Assembly: GCA_905221605.1 (NCBI GenBank)
Contig: CAJNDS010002314.1
Span: 128,678-191,177 of the forward strand
Direction of reading: 5' to 3'
Source of the DNA: Symbiodinium natans
Lineage: Eukaryota > Sar > Dinophyceae > Suessiales > Symbiodiniaceae
Length of the DNA stretch: 62,500 nucleotides
The notes beneath the pieces were generated by a model that saw only the letters and a program-made list of their open reading frames with translations, was not told the DNA's origin and made no database searches. Position numbers and translations under genes: made by a program. Below are positions 11,542 through 21,544 of this stretch, piece after piece. The first letter of the stretch is position 1. Each line of letters begins with the position of its first letter.

Positions 11542-12497
11542 CCGAAATCCTCCGAGGCACACCTCACAGTGCGTATTCCCATTGGCTGGCTGCTGCATCT
11601 CCACCTCAAGCAGAGGCTGTTCGAAACGATTGAGTTGGGGTTTCGGGTTTCGGGTTTCGGGTTTCGGGTTTAGGGTTTAGGAATACTGTGAAAGGACCTA
11701 TCGTAAGCGGCAGAGGCTGAAGAGGTTGCAACGTAGGTGCTTCGGTCCGTGGAAAGGTCGAAGAAGTACTTCGGAGACCCCAAGCCTAGATTTAGGGTTT
11801 AGGGTTTAGGGTTTCGGGTTTAGGGTTTAGGGCTTATTCTTGTTTAGGGTTTAGGATTTTGGAGCCTAAGCTTGTAAACCCCTAAAGGGGTTCGGCTTTT
11901 TTGGAATTTAGGTTCCTTAAGCCCTGGAAACCCTGAAGCCATGAGCCCGGTAACTTGGGATGTTCCTCCTGAGACTACCAGTCCTAAATAGGGTTTAGGG
12001 TTTAGGGTTTAGGGTTTAGGGTTTAGGGTTTAGGGTTTAGGGTTTAGGGTTTAGGGTTTAGGGTTTAGGGTTTAGGGTTTAGGGTTTAGGTTGGGGGTCC
12101 CCCCCCCCCCCCCTTATTGTAATTCCCAATAAAGACTGCTAGTACCTGAAACCCTCATCGCTTGGAAGGAGCCGCTGTCGAGATGGGACTGCAACCCAAC
12201 CCAGGCAGGCCCAAAGTTCATCCCCTAAACCCTAAACCCTAAACCCTAAACCCCGAACCCTAAACCCTAAACCCTCTGAGGTGTTTGGGAGGGGGGAGGG
12301 GTTCTTGGAGGTCCTGAACCTTACACCCTGAAAGCCCTAGACCCTGAAGAGACCTAAACCCTAAACCCTAAGCCCTAAACCCTAAACCCTAAACCCTAAA
12401 CCCTACCCCCTTAACCCTTTAAGGGAACTTCCGAAGATCCCGGCCTGCAGGTGCTGCCAGCCCACGGCGGCCAGAGAGGCCTAGCATGTTTCGGTTT

Positions 12498-12650
12498 AGT
12501 TTAGGGTTTAGGGTTTAGGGTTTAGGGTTTAGGGTTTAAGGTTTAGGGTTTAGGGTTTAGGGTTTAGGGTTTAGGGTTTAGGGTTTAGGGTTTAGGCTTT
12601 AGGGTTTAGGGTTTAGGGTTTAGTAGGGCTTAGGGTTTAGGGCTTAGGGT
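12498..12650 (+). repeat. TTTAGGG array
   Basis: About 21 heptamers with scattered single-base variants (TTTAAGG, CTTTAGG). A neighbouring array at 11,990-12,089 is similar. Confidence 0.95.
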
Positions 12651-12890
12651 TAAAACCTAAGTGGGGCATCAGGCAATATCGACATGAGGGCTCAGGCGTA
12701 GCATGCTTACGGATGGACCTGAACCCTGACAAATTGGCCCTCTAAACCCAAAACCCAAAACCCTAAACCCTAAACCCTAGACCCTAAACCCTAAACCCTA
12801 AACCCTAAACCCCGGCCCGTCTGGCACCTCGAGGGCTCGCGCGATGGTGGCTGGAGAGCATGCCACAGCCGGGCTGGGCGACCTGGCAAG

Positions 12891-12994
12891 GGTTCAGGGT
12901 TCAGGGTTCAGGGTTCAGGGTTCAGGGTTCAGGGTTTAGGGTTTAGGGTTTAGGGTTTAGGGTTTAGGGTTTAGGGTTTTAGGGTTTAGGGTTG
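12891..12994 (+). repeat. TTCAGGG block joined to TTTAGGG block
   Basis: Six TTCAGGG heptamers are followed directly by about seven TTTAGGG heptamers. The clean junction is another case of variant homogenisation. Confidence 0.95.
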
Positions 12995-13086
12995 AGGGCT
13001 TAGGCGAAGATGCTCGGAGAGCCCAGTGCCCTCTCAAGCAAGGCGTGGGGCTCACGATTTAGGGTTTAGGGCCTTCAATTTTTCTA

Positions 13087-13228
13087 AGGGAAGTTACATG
13101 GGCCCTTAATGTGGTCCCTTACCTCCTTTATAGGGTTCCGATGTATGGGCCCTGAATTCGTGGAGGGTACATAAGGGGTATATCAAGGGTGCCCTTTTAA
13201 GGGCCCATACCAAGGGACCATGGAACCA
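13087..13228. mobile_element. MITE-like element, AGTTACATGGGCCC family
   Basis: The left end is AAGGGAAGTTACATGGGCCC and the right end is GGACCATGGAACCACCCT, an imperfect terminal inverted repeat of about 18 bp. The interior (AATGTGGTCCCTTA, TGTATGGGCCC) matches other copies at 34,863-35,130, 46,189-46,290 and 52,552-52,646. This is the most complete copy in the window. Non-coding. Confidence 0.65.
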
Positions 13229-13389
13229 CCCTACGAATTTTTGGAGGGTTTGGGGTGCAGAGCCTGGGGTGCTTAGGGCTTAGGGCCCCGCAAAAGCGGC
13301 AGCTCGCGTCCTGTGTTCGCATGAAGAAACACATCCCCAACATAAGATGCTAATGGGCCATGATCGCCTGAGATTTGAAGGGCATCAGG

Positions 13390-13515
13390 GGGGGAGAAGG
13401 AAAAGGGGTCGGAGGGGGAGGGGGGTGCGAAGAATGATCAAGACCAAGTCACGGGGGAGAAGGAAAAGGGGTCGGAGGGGGAGGGGGGTGCGAAGAATGA
13501 TCAAGACCAAGTCAC
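13390..13515 (+). repeat. Two 63-bp tandem copies
   Basis: The unit begins GGGGGAGAAGGAAAAGGGG and ends in ATGATCAAGACCAAGTCAC. It is repeated exactly at 13,390-13,452 and 13,453-13,515. A Lys/Arg/Gly-rich open frame runs through it but shows no domain. Confidence 0.9.
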
Positions 13516-14671
13516 GGCGCAGCGGTGTTCGCCGGATGCTCCTTTTTCAGGGGTTCTTGTAACCCTAAACCCTAAACCCTAAACCCTATACCCTAAACCT
13601 GAACCCTAAACCCCAAACCCATTGAGTTGTCGGGTGTGTAGGGTTTACAGGTTCTTTCAGGGTGTCTTAAATAAAGCAGGATGCAGGGAAGTAAATACGT
13701 AGGTACCCTTCTATGACCCCTTAAGCCTAACAATTAAACTTGCTGGGGCAGCTTATACCATAAGTCAGAAGGTGACATGGGGCTGACGTTGGAAACTGCC
13801 AAGGATCCTGAACAACTGTTTTGAGGCCTCTGAAACGGAAAAGAGCTGCGAGGTCTGTTTCTTTTCGGCGCCGGTAAAGAACACGTGCGCCGTGATCTGA
13901 GCCTCATGAACGGAGATTCTTTCGGCCAAGCCCTTTACACCTGTTGTCAGGCTTGGGCTCAAAGAACGGAAGGTCCAACACGTCTTCGCTTCCTAATTCG
14001 GCTTCGCGCTGCGTCTTCGCCTCCTAGTTCGGCTTGGCAATGCGTAGGGTTTGGGGTTTAGGGTTAAGGGTGCAGGGGGGCCCTCAGCCCCTAAAACCCT
14101 AGATCCCTGAAGCCCTCTACACCCCTAAACCCTAAACCCTAAACCCTGAACCCTGAACCCTGAACCCTGAACCCTCGAACCGGTCCTGTTGGGGGGACTC
14201 TTTGTTACCTTCCACCTCTCCAGTCGCCCCCGAGGAGTGGTGGTCTGTCGGCCTCAGGAGCAGTTCAGGGCTTTAGACCTTGAGGCTTCGGGTATTCGGG
14301 TTTTAGGTTTCATAGGGTTTTAGGGTTTCAGGGTTTTAGGGTTTAAGGGGCTTAGGGTTTTAAGGGCTTTTGGAGTTTTAAGGTTTTCGAGCGAACTGCA
14401 AGGCTTCGGGTATTCGGGCGTTAGGGTCTTGAGGATTAGGGTTTTTAGGTTTAGACTTCAGGGTTTGCTGGGGGTCACCCTAAACCCGAAACCCGAAATC
14501 AGGTTAAATAAAAAAGACTATGATTAGTGCGCCCTGGAACTGGAGAGCTTGAGTTTTCAACCCCAGTTCAGGATTGGGGGTCGGAGCCTGGGCCTTTCGG
14601 GGCTTAGGGTTTAGGAGTTTGGGGTGAGTTTATTATTCTTATTATTGTTTTTTTTATTATTTTTGTTTTTT

Positions 14672-14707
<36 letters not shown>

Positions 14708-15870
14708 GGGAAGAGACACCACACCCCCCGCCCCCCCAGTTCCGACAAACGGACCCAACGACTACCATAAGACTGAAGCGGGGTCCTTATGTTTCTTGAG
14801 GTTGAGATGCCTTGTATAGTCCCCATAGTCCCTATCTCAAGTAAAACCTAAACCATGCACCCTAAAAGTTACTAGTGCCCTCTGCTAAGGAGGAGACAAG
14901 GTATCGGCCACCCTTGTAAGTGTCCCTAAACCTCAACCCCAAACCCCCAACCCCAAACCTAAACCCTAAACCCTAAACCGCCATCCATGATTGCAAGTTA
15001 TATCTTAGTTATAACCTCCCACTAAGTACGGGCTCGAGGTTCCTGTGCTTTAAGGCTCAGGACAGAGAGTTCCGTGTTCAAGGAGTTTAGGGTTTAGGGT
15101 TTCGGGTTTAAGGGTTTAGGGTTGATTCGCTAGGGTTTAGGGCTTCTGGAGCTCAGCGCTCCGACGTCCTAAACCCGATAAACCCTGAACTCCACCATTC
15201 TGCCTCATCCCTAAACCCTGACCCTAAACCCGAAACCCTAAACCCCAAACCCTAAACCCTAAACCAGAAAAAGCCCACCCCTCAAAGCCCCGAAAGCCCT
15301 TAAACCCTAAACCCTAAAACCTAAACCTTAAACCCTAAACCCTAAACCCCAAACCCCAAACCCTAAACCCTAAACCCTAGACCCTAGACCCTAAACCCTA
15401 AGCCAAGGGGCTGGTGGAGCTCGATCCCATCCTTGGGATCCTCGGGCGCCTCGCGCGCCGGCGGTGTAAGGCCTGGCGGGGGTTTAGGGTTTCGGGTTTC
15501 GGGTTTAGGGTTTAGGGTTTAGGATTTAGGGTTTAGAGTTTAGGGCTTTGGGTTCGGGTTTAGGGTTTCCGGTCCGCCGACCACACCCCCCACCCCCCCC
15601 ACCCCCCCCACTCCAACCACCCCTCCACCCCCCCACCCCCTCCCCCCTTTTTGCCGCACCCGCCACGTTGCACCTTACGCCAACCACTCCAACAGTTCGA
15701 AGCCTCTACCCCCCCATTCCCACAACACGTTCTCAAACCCCCGAACCCTGGTTTAGGTGTAGAGTTGGCTTTCGGGTAACAACAATTTCCGTCTTTGAGG
15801 GTTGAGAGGTTTCGGGCCTCTTGGGTCGGCGGCCTGAGCCGGAGGCTCCTAAATCCGGGCACGCCCGTGG
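13516..15870. repeat. Telomeric-repeat mosaic and pyrimidine tract
   Basis: Short heptamer arrays surround unique spacers, including 13.64-14.04 kb. A T run followed by about 31 G lies at 14,650-14,705. A C-rich CCACCC tract lies at about 15,583-15,655. No protein domain is recognisable in any frame. Confidence 0.75.
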
Positions 15871-16188
15871 TCCGACGCCGTTAGGCGCCAGCCCTAGCTT
15901 TAGCTACCCCGGGGGGGCGCATATGCCGCCGACCCGGTTGGCTCCCCAACATCCGGCTCCAAATGCGGCTTCCGAAGGGCATCATGTTTCAGGTACATTT
16001 TTATCGCGAGAAACGCGCTATTTCCCACCGAATTTGGGCTCCTGGACGCATTTTTTGGGCGCCCCATGGGGGGGTCCCAAAAACGACCCCGGAGAGCATC
16101 ATCGACTCTCTTTTTCAACTTTGGCCAAATACGCGTTGTTGATGTTTTTTGGGTGGCATCGGCCACCCCAAAGGACCCCCACAAGAGC
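15871..16188. other. Non-telomeric flank beside the retroelement
   Basis: From about 15.87 kb the telomeric heptamers stop and composition changes to that of the retroelement. The segment contains GCATCAT motifs, a perfect 7-bp hairpin GGGTGGC-ATCG-GCCACCC at 16,151-16,168 extended by flanking T/A pairs, and GGGGGTCCCAAAA. The opposite flank (about 27.70-27.80 kb) has similar GCATCATCGA and AGCATCAGC motifs. It may be a terminal or untranslated part of the element. Confidence 0.5.
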
Positions 16189-16209
16189 GCGCATCATGAG
16201 CATCAGCGG
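16189..16209 (+). repeat. 21-bp inverted repeat, left copy
   Basis: Begins GCGCATCATGAGCATCAG and is the exact reverse complement of 27,662-27,682. Sequence on either side does not continue the match. Confidence 0.7.
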
Positions 16210-16550
16210 GTTGGGTCTCGGGTTTCGGATGCGGCTGAGAGCTTGGAAAACACAGAAACCGCTGTAAATACCGTGGTTTTCGGGATCCTACCGTGCAGCA
16301 AAGAAAACGAAGCCCGCAAAACCAACCAAGCCCCCCAGGACCAAACCCGGCAAACCGAAGAGGCACCCTTGCAGAGGACTCCCGCTCTTTTCCATCGGTG
16401 GATCGCACAGAGCTCAGGAACTCTGAAACAAGATGACATCAGCTCCGATGCTGATAAATCGACACAGCTGCTGCTGCAAACCACTGCCACTCTCGAAGAG
16501 CAAGCAGCAGCCAAAACCCAAGAAGCAGCGGTCTGAACAGTCCTGAGCAC

Positions 16551-18914
16551 CTACATCCAAGGATCTCTGCATTTGAGCGTGTCTTCTCTGCGCGTCTTAG
16601 GAATCCGCAGCTTGCCCTTCGTCTTGGCCTCCCTGATCGAGCCATAGAGATCGGAGCCCAAGTCAAGCATGTCCGAAAGCAAAATGCCACTAAACTCATC
16701 CACCGAAAACCGCAACCGCTTATGATCGCTGAAGCCGGTGAAATCACCATTAGTGAGCCGGTCTGCTTCGACATTCTGGAGCCTGGGAAGCCATCTCAAC
16801 TGCAGCTCTGACGACTTCATCTGAAGCTGCATGGCGAGTTCCAATAAAAAGGCACATAGGGGAAATTTCGTCGTCATCAACTTTGAGACGGCAAAGGCGT
16901 TGCCGCGATTGTCGGTGCTAGCTGAGCAAGCACAGCCAAGATGTTGACCCCCTGGAACGCCAAAGAGTACTACTGCTGTCAAGGTCGCGAGAAGCTCCAA
17001 AGATGCAATGGCACGATAGGACTCTCCGGCCAGAAAGAGCCATTTGCCTGTGTTGTGCGAGATGCGCTCTGCAAACCAGCGGCACTCTGACAACGTGCCA
17101 TTGTCTAACGCGAAGCCCCCGATCCACACCTCGTCGCCTTCGGCCCGGGCATCCGTCCGAAAGAGCTCTCTTTCTGCATCACAGTGGTCGGCGACTGCCG
17201 CATTTCTCCCAAGTCTTTCTAGCGAAGCCTTCAAGAAGTTCAAGAGCACGACCACCAGCTTTGGCAAGGGAAGACTGTGGAAGGATCCCATTGCTGCACT
17301 CCAGGCATACAGCGGTCCCAAGAGCGGTCGGAAGTTGGGAAGTACAGTGAACGCAAACGAAAGCCTGCCGAGCACTGCGCGAAAATCTGCCATTCGAACT
17401 GCACCAGCATCCACAGTATGCGACACCCAGGAGATTATCCATTTTGCCCTTCGCTCAGTGAGTCCTAAGGCTCTCTCAGCCAGTGTCAACTCGAAACCGA
17501 CCCACTTGCACACGAGGCCACCCGAAAACTTTTTCCAAGCAAACGGCAACCCCAGTGCTGAGTAGTAAAAGATCACTGTGATCAGCTTTTCAATGCCGCC
17601 TTTGTCGCCGACGAGCCAGAGAAGATCGTCGACGTAAACCAGTTGCATCCAGCCGAACTTGCCGAACAAGAAGAACGCAGAGCGCCCAAGTCCTGACATC
17701 AGACGACACCAGTGGTACGCAGCTGACGAGACACCAAAGGTACCCACGCAGTTCACCCATATTACGTCATCTCTCTTGGTGCCAGTGCGACAGCAAAGAT
17801 GCTTCCAGTCACGCTTTGCAATCTTTACGAGGCGATGGGCACGCGCCACATCCCCTGAGAGGGCGAAGAACGCTGTAGGCAAAGTCTGCAAAGCTCGCCG
17901 AAGGTCTCCGGCCCCAGGGCAGCGCATCTGATCCCGAACCTTTATCACACTGTTGACAGACAGGCCATGCGTTGCGTCATGGGTCACCCTGTAGGATCCA
18001 TCTTTCTTCTCGATGGCTCCAAGCGAGGCGACTGACACTTCGCCGAGCTCCCTGCACGCAGCCTCCAAGTCCGTCTCGTACATGGCACCAAGCTCCGCTT
18101 CGATCTCCAACTGTTTTTGCACTTCTGCTGCATGTTCTTTAGCGGATACATAGTTGTCCCGAAGCACCGTCCCGTCAGGACCATCTGGGTAGGTCCTCCA
18201 TCGTTCCTTGGCAGTGAAAACAGCAGGCACGCGTGGCAGCTCCACACCGACCCCTAGGCGCACTCCTTTCGCAAAGGAGTCTTGACTTGTGTAAAACGCA
18301 GCAGAATCTGGATCCCCAGCCAGCCGTAGCAGTTCCTCGATGGCCGCGAGGTAGAAGGGCTGACCAGGGCTCTTCTCCTCTACAGGTAGCTGGCATCCCG
18401 CATCACGAAGCTCCTTCCAGATGATGCTTCTGCCTTCCTCCAGCATTTCGTCACTGAAGGGGGCCTCCTTGACAACACCTGCAGCAAGCTTAAACGCCAA
18501 GTCACGCACATTGAGCTTTGCGCCCACAAAGTTATGCAACTTTGTCGCAAGGCGCTGATGGAAGGACAACTTCACATTCTCGTAAGCATCCTGCCTGGCA
18601 GAGGGAGGCCATCGACCAGGGGAGCACAGACCGCAACCATCGGTGAAAGGCTTCCGTGCACCACCCATACGACAGTACAGCGGTGGCCCTGTCCCTCGCA
18701 AACCAGCGATGCGAATACCGTCGCCTCCTTCTTCATACTCTAGGCCAGAGTAAGCACGGCTGGGAAAGATATTGTTCCAAAGTTCCTCTTCATCACCAGA
18801 CGCCGCCTCATCTGCAGTGGCCACAGACTTTCGCTTGCCAGGATCAGCAACTGCACGCTGCGCAACCGACCCCCCTTCAGGCAGCAGCGGGCCAGAAGAG
18901 GAAGAAACTTGCAT
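16551..18914 (-). CDS. DIRS-like reverse transcriptase / RNase H polyprotein
   Basis: A 787-residue open frame that copies element RNA into DNA. The N-terminal 300 residues are a linker without a recognised fold. RT motifs follow: motif A with Asp355 in SGDVARAH, a GTFGVSSAAYHW segment (391-402), and catalytic YVDD at 427-430 followed by LLWLVGD. LPFAWKK (456-462) and WVGFEL (471-476) follow as in DIRS-type RTs. RNase H residues look complete: Asp588 (RTDAR), Glu640 (ASLELL), Asp668 (STDNRGN) and Asp718 (VEADRLTN). There is no protease, integrase or methyltransferase. The ATG directly follows the Gag stop codon in the same frame, so expression probably needs TGA readthrough or reinitiation. 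The frame has no internal stop, so the gene is young or was recently active. Confidence 0.9.
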   Translation of the reverse strand: MQVSSSSGPLLPEGGSVAQRAVADPGKRKSVATADEAASGDEEELWNNIFPSRAYSGLEYEEGGDGIRIAGLRGTGPPLYCRMGGARKPFTDGCGLCSPGRWPPSARQDAYENVKLSFHQRLATKLHNFVGAKLNVRDLAFKLAAGVVKEAPFSDEMLEEGRSIIWKELRDAGCQLPVEEKSPGQPFYLAAIEELLRLAGDPDSAAFYTSQDSFAKGVRLGVGVELPRVPAVFTAKERWRTYPDGPDGTVLRDNYVSAKEHAAEVQKQLEIEAELGAMYETDLEAACRELGEVSVASLGAIEKKDGSYRVTHDATHGLSVNSVIKVRDQMRCPGAGDLRRALQTLPTAFFALSGDVARAHRLVKIAKRDWKHLCCRTGTKRDDVIWVNCVGTFGVSSAAYHWCRLMSGLGRSAFFLFGKFGWMQLVYVDDLLWLVGDKGGIEKLITVIFYYSALGLPFAWKKFSGGLVCKWVGFELTLAERALGLTERRAKWIISWVSHTVDAGAVRMADFRAVLGRLSFAFTVLPNFRPLLGPLYAWSAAMGSFHSLPLPKLVVVLLNFLKASLERLGRNAAVADHCDAERELFRTDARAEGDEVWIGGFALDNGTLSECRWFAERISHNTGKWLFLAGESYRAIASLELLATLTAVVLFGVPGGQHLGCACSASTDNRGNAFAVSKLMTTKFPLCAFLLELAMQLQMKSSELQLRWLPRLQNVEADRLTNGDFTGFSDHKRLRFSVDEFSGILLSDMLDLGSDLYGSIREAKTKGKLRIPKTRREDTLKCRDPWM

Positions 18915-20126
18915 TCAGTCAACTTGGGCAGTCCCCGTGTTCGGGGGAGCTTTACGGAACTTGCACTTCTGGAAAGAATGCTTCCCAAAGCAGCGCCAGC
19001 ACACATGCGCGAAACGGCAGGAAGGATCGTTGCAACCCGATTCCTTGTTGAACTTGAAGCATAGAGCCCTGCCATCAGGAGTCTTGTTAGACTTCCCCCA
19101 TTGCCGCCCCCAATCCGGAGCTTTGCCGCCGCCTTTGCCCTTGCCACCTTTCCCATGATGCAGCCAAGGCACCTTTGTCAAGTCGGGCATATCCACAGGA
19201 TCCTCGGCCTTGCCCAAGGTGAACGGGACGATAAAGTGTGTGGTCAAAACCTCCGGGGCATCACACGCCTTCTCAAGAGCAGCGCGCAAGTCTTTGCACT
19301 GACCGTCACGAATGTAGCGATACGCGGCTTTGCGAAGCTCTTGCTCATAGCTCAACACCAAGGACCAGGTGGGGCCTTGGCCTGAAGCACTCCGAAGTCC
19401 GGCTACTGCCGAGCCTAAAACATGGTCCGAGAGCACACGGAAGCAATCCACACAATTGTCAGGAACCCAAGCTCGGGTGGAATGCCGCGTCTTCACGAAA
19501 TCCCACGCCAAGCCGATGCGACGATGGCGAAGACGAAGCCCTTCTGGTGACCCTGGGGGTATTGTAGACGCGCGACCGGGCTTGATGCGCAGCATGGCTG
19601 TGGCAGGGTCGATAATGGCGCTGTAGGCCTCCCCCTCCACGTCCTCGTAAGACGTCACATCCCTAAGATCTTCGGCCTTGGGGACGCCGTCCTCAAGTTG
19701 CTCGAGCTTGGAGGCAACCAAGGCCTTGCTCGGAGCCTCGCGATCCTTGAGAGTACGATTCAAGACTTGCTCGACCCTGGTGCGCATCGCACTGTATTCG
19801 GAGGACTGCATGAGCCGATTTTGTGTCCCTTGTTTTGCCTCTTCTTTGTTCTTTGCCTGGTACGTCAGCTGAGAGCGAGCCCCTTCCCAAACAGCCAGCA
19901 AGAGGGCGATCTCCTTGCGCATGGCAGGGCTCTCGTTGCTGTCGAGCTTGAAGGAGGACTTCAGCGCCGCCCGCACACCCTCGAGGGACTCTTCCAATCC
20001 AGCGAAGACGCGCACGGAAGTGAAGCCTTCTGCATAGATTGCCTTCTGCACGTCCGCGCTGACGCCTGCTTCCTCCATCTGGAAGCGAAGATCCGCATCT
20101 GCCGAAGCGAGCACATCTACCGTCAT
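18915..20126 (-). CDS. Gag-like nucleic-acid-binding protein with CCCH zinc finger
   Basis: The frame is open from 20,246; I prefer the ATG at 20,126 (MTVDVLASADAD), giving about 403 residues. The N-terminal half is helical and charged, as in Gag-like proteins beside dinoflagellate RTs. The C-terminus is Gly/Lys-rich (GKGGKGKGGGK), then carries a CCCH finger C-X8-C-X4-C-X3-H (Cys396, Cys405, Cys410, His414 in 20,246 numbering). A knuckle-like C-X2-C-X3-H-X4-C follows at 416-428. These suggest RNA packaging in the particle. It ends in TGA at 18,917-18,915, immediately before the RT ATG and in the same frame. The gap to the YR stop is about 310 bp. The role is inferred from position and zinc motifs; sequence homology is not proven here. 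Confidence 0.75.
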   Translation of the reverse strand: MTVDVLASADADLRFQMEEAGVSADVQKAIYAEGFTSVRVFAGLEESLEGVRAALKSSFKLDSNESPAMRKEIALLLAVWEGARSQLTYQAKNKEEAKQGTQNRLMQSSEYSAMRTRVEQVLNRTLKDREAPSKALVASKLEQLEDGVPKAEDLRDVTSYEDVEGEAYSAIIDPATAMLRIKPGRASTIPPGSPEGLRLRHRRIGLAWDFVKTRHSTRAWVPDNCVDCFRVLSDHVLGSAVAGLRSASGQGPTWSLVLSYEQELRKAAYRYIRDGQCKDLRAALEKACDAPEVLTTHFIVPFTLGKAEDPVDMPDLTKVPWLHHGKGGKGKGGGKAPDWGRQWGKSNKTPDGRALCFKFNKESGCNDPSCRFAHVCWRCFGKHSFQKCKFRKAPPNTGTAQVD

Positions 20127-20437
20127 GCTGCAAGCACTAGACGACCCTAGCACAAGAAAGGAAACGCGATGAACACTTGGAGCCACAGACACTTCTGCAA
20201 GCAATAAGCGTTGGCATCCGCCAACTCCCGCGAATCCTCGCGACATGCACGCAGCGAAGACTTACGCTGCAGACACTAGAGGCGCACACCCGCGCTCTAA
20301 AATGCAAGAAAAAACATCGTGCAGGCGCGACAAAAGACGCATGCCCTACTATTCGTACAGGCAGCGCCGCACATGGGACCTATCGAACCTACCCTAGGCC
20401 CTACACAATCCCTGCTCGTTGGAGCAGCACCGGCAGT

Positions 20438-20974
20438 TTAGTCTTCACTGTCACTTGCACTGCCCGAGTCGTCTGCTTCCTCGGCTTCCGAAACGGTGGA
20501 TTCCCCAGGGCGCCAACAATGCTGACAGGCCAAATTGTACATGAGCCCCTTCAAATGCCAAACGGGCTCCGACTCTTGCACTTCCAGCACCGACACGCCG
20601 CATCCCCCGCGGCGATGGAGCCTGCGTAGCCGCTTGTTGCCCACGACGGTGACAAAATACGGGCTTTGCGATTCTGCATCATCGACTTCCTCAGCAACCT
20701 CCAGAGACACTGCAGGGGCAGGGTCGAGTGGCTCGGGCACACGCAAACACCATCTTTCAGGCAAGTTCAAATTAGAGCGCTGACGCTTGATTAGGCCGGA
20801 ATCAACCCCGCGAGCACGCAGGTGAGACTCAAGCTCATCCAGACCAGCATTGCGAAGATCCCATCGATCGGGACCACAGAAGTAATTAACCAGCTTTTCT
20901 TGCAGACCAACCACAACCTGTTGAGCTGTCCGTAAGTACTCATCGGATGAGGAGATGTGCCACCTACCCACATA
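20438..20974 (-). pseudogene. Tyrosine recombinase, C-terminal fragment with catalytic tyrosine
   Basis: This is the 3' exon-like remnant of a YR split by the foldback element. It resumes within the Tyr codon at 20,974 and reads YVGRW, then SSSDEYLRTAQQ. In YRs the box-II sequence is HxxR, then a His/Trp, then the nucleophilic Tyr; here the Trp is in GRW and the Tyr is in DEYL. About 110 further residues form a tail with paired metal-binding-like residues, H-x4-C (RLHRRGGC) and CQHCW, ending in an acidic Ser/Glu/Asp stretch. Similar Cys/His tails follow YR-like domains in dinoflagellate proteins as I recall them. On its own the fragment lacks the catalytic Arg, Lys and HxxR. Confidence 0.8.
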
Positions 20975-20998
20975 CACAGAGGGTTGTTTTGAGATAGG
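20975..20998 (+). repeat. Left terminal inverted repeat of foldback element
   Basis: CACAGAGGGTTGTTTTGAGA and four further bases match the reverse complement of 25,874-25,897 with a single G/C mismatch. Confidence 0.85.
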
Positions 20999-21544
20999 TC
21001 AGTTATATGTACTTTATAAGGCAGGTTATAAGTGGTCTGAATGCACTTGTAACTCATTTAACTCAGGCACAAGGATTTATAAGTTTGGTTCGAACTTGCA
21101 TCCACATATACCTCATTTACGGGACTTATGTATCTTTTCGTATCTCCAAGATGAGATACACAAGGTACTTATAAGTACGGAAGGAAGATAGTAAACAGTT
21201 ATAAATGGTTATAAGTCAGTTCTAAATGACTAAAAAAAGGATAGGAAAAGATAGCCGGCACTTAGGTTTTCAGCAAAAATGAAGCAAGAAGCAGTATGAG
21301 CAGCATGCAGGAAATGTGTTCTTGAAGCAGACGGGAACAGCAGGAAGTTGTTGTATATACATGTCTAGACCTTGTCATTTTCAACAACAACACGAAACTG
21401 AACCGGGGCGGGGGGGGGGGGCAGGCCAAGAAATCATCATGCACATGCCTGGCTGCCTTTTTTCTTTCCCGGGAGAAAGCCTCCTCGGCTTACTCCAAGT
21501 CCACTGCCAAGGTGCGCAAAACAGGCGTGAAGACCAACTAATAC

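Larger units (their letters stand above)
9223..13080. repeat. Telomeric-repeat mosaic with unique spacers
   Basis: Arrays alternate orientation. The largest are 11,431-11,541 (CCCTAAA), 11,990-12,089, 12,498-12,650 and 12,891-12,994. A G tract of about 40 bases lies near 10,359-10,399, preceded by a T run. The spacer 9,540-9,790 has a 94-codon open frame on the minus strand with no recognisable domain. Part of that spacer (about 9,568-9,632) resembles 36,935-37,000. No supported gene. Confidence 0.8.

Noticed and set aside
16551-20246. Many plus-strand frames of 60-173 codons opposite Gag and RT
   Set aside because: Shadows of the minus-strand genes; no domain in the plus-strand products.
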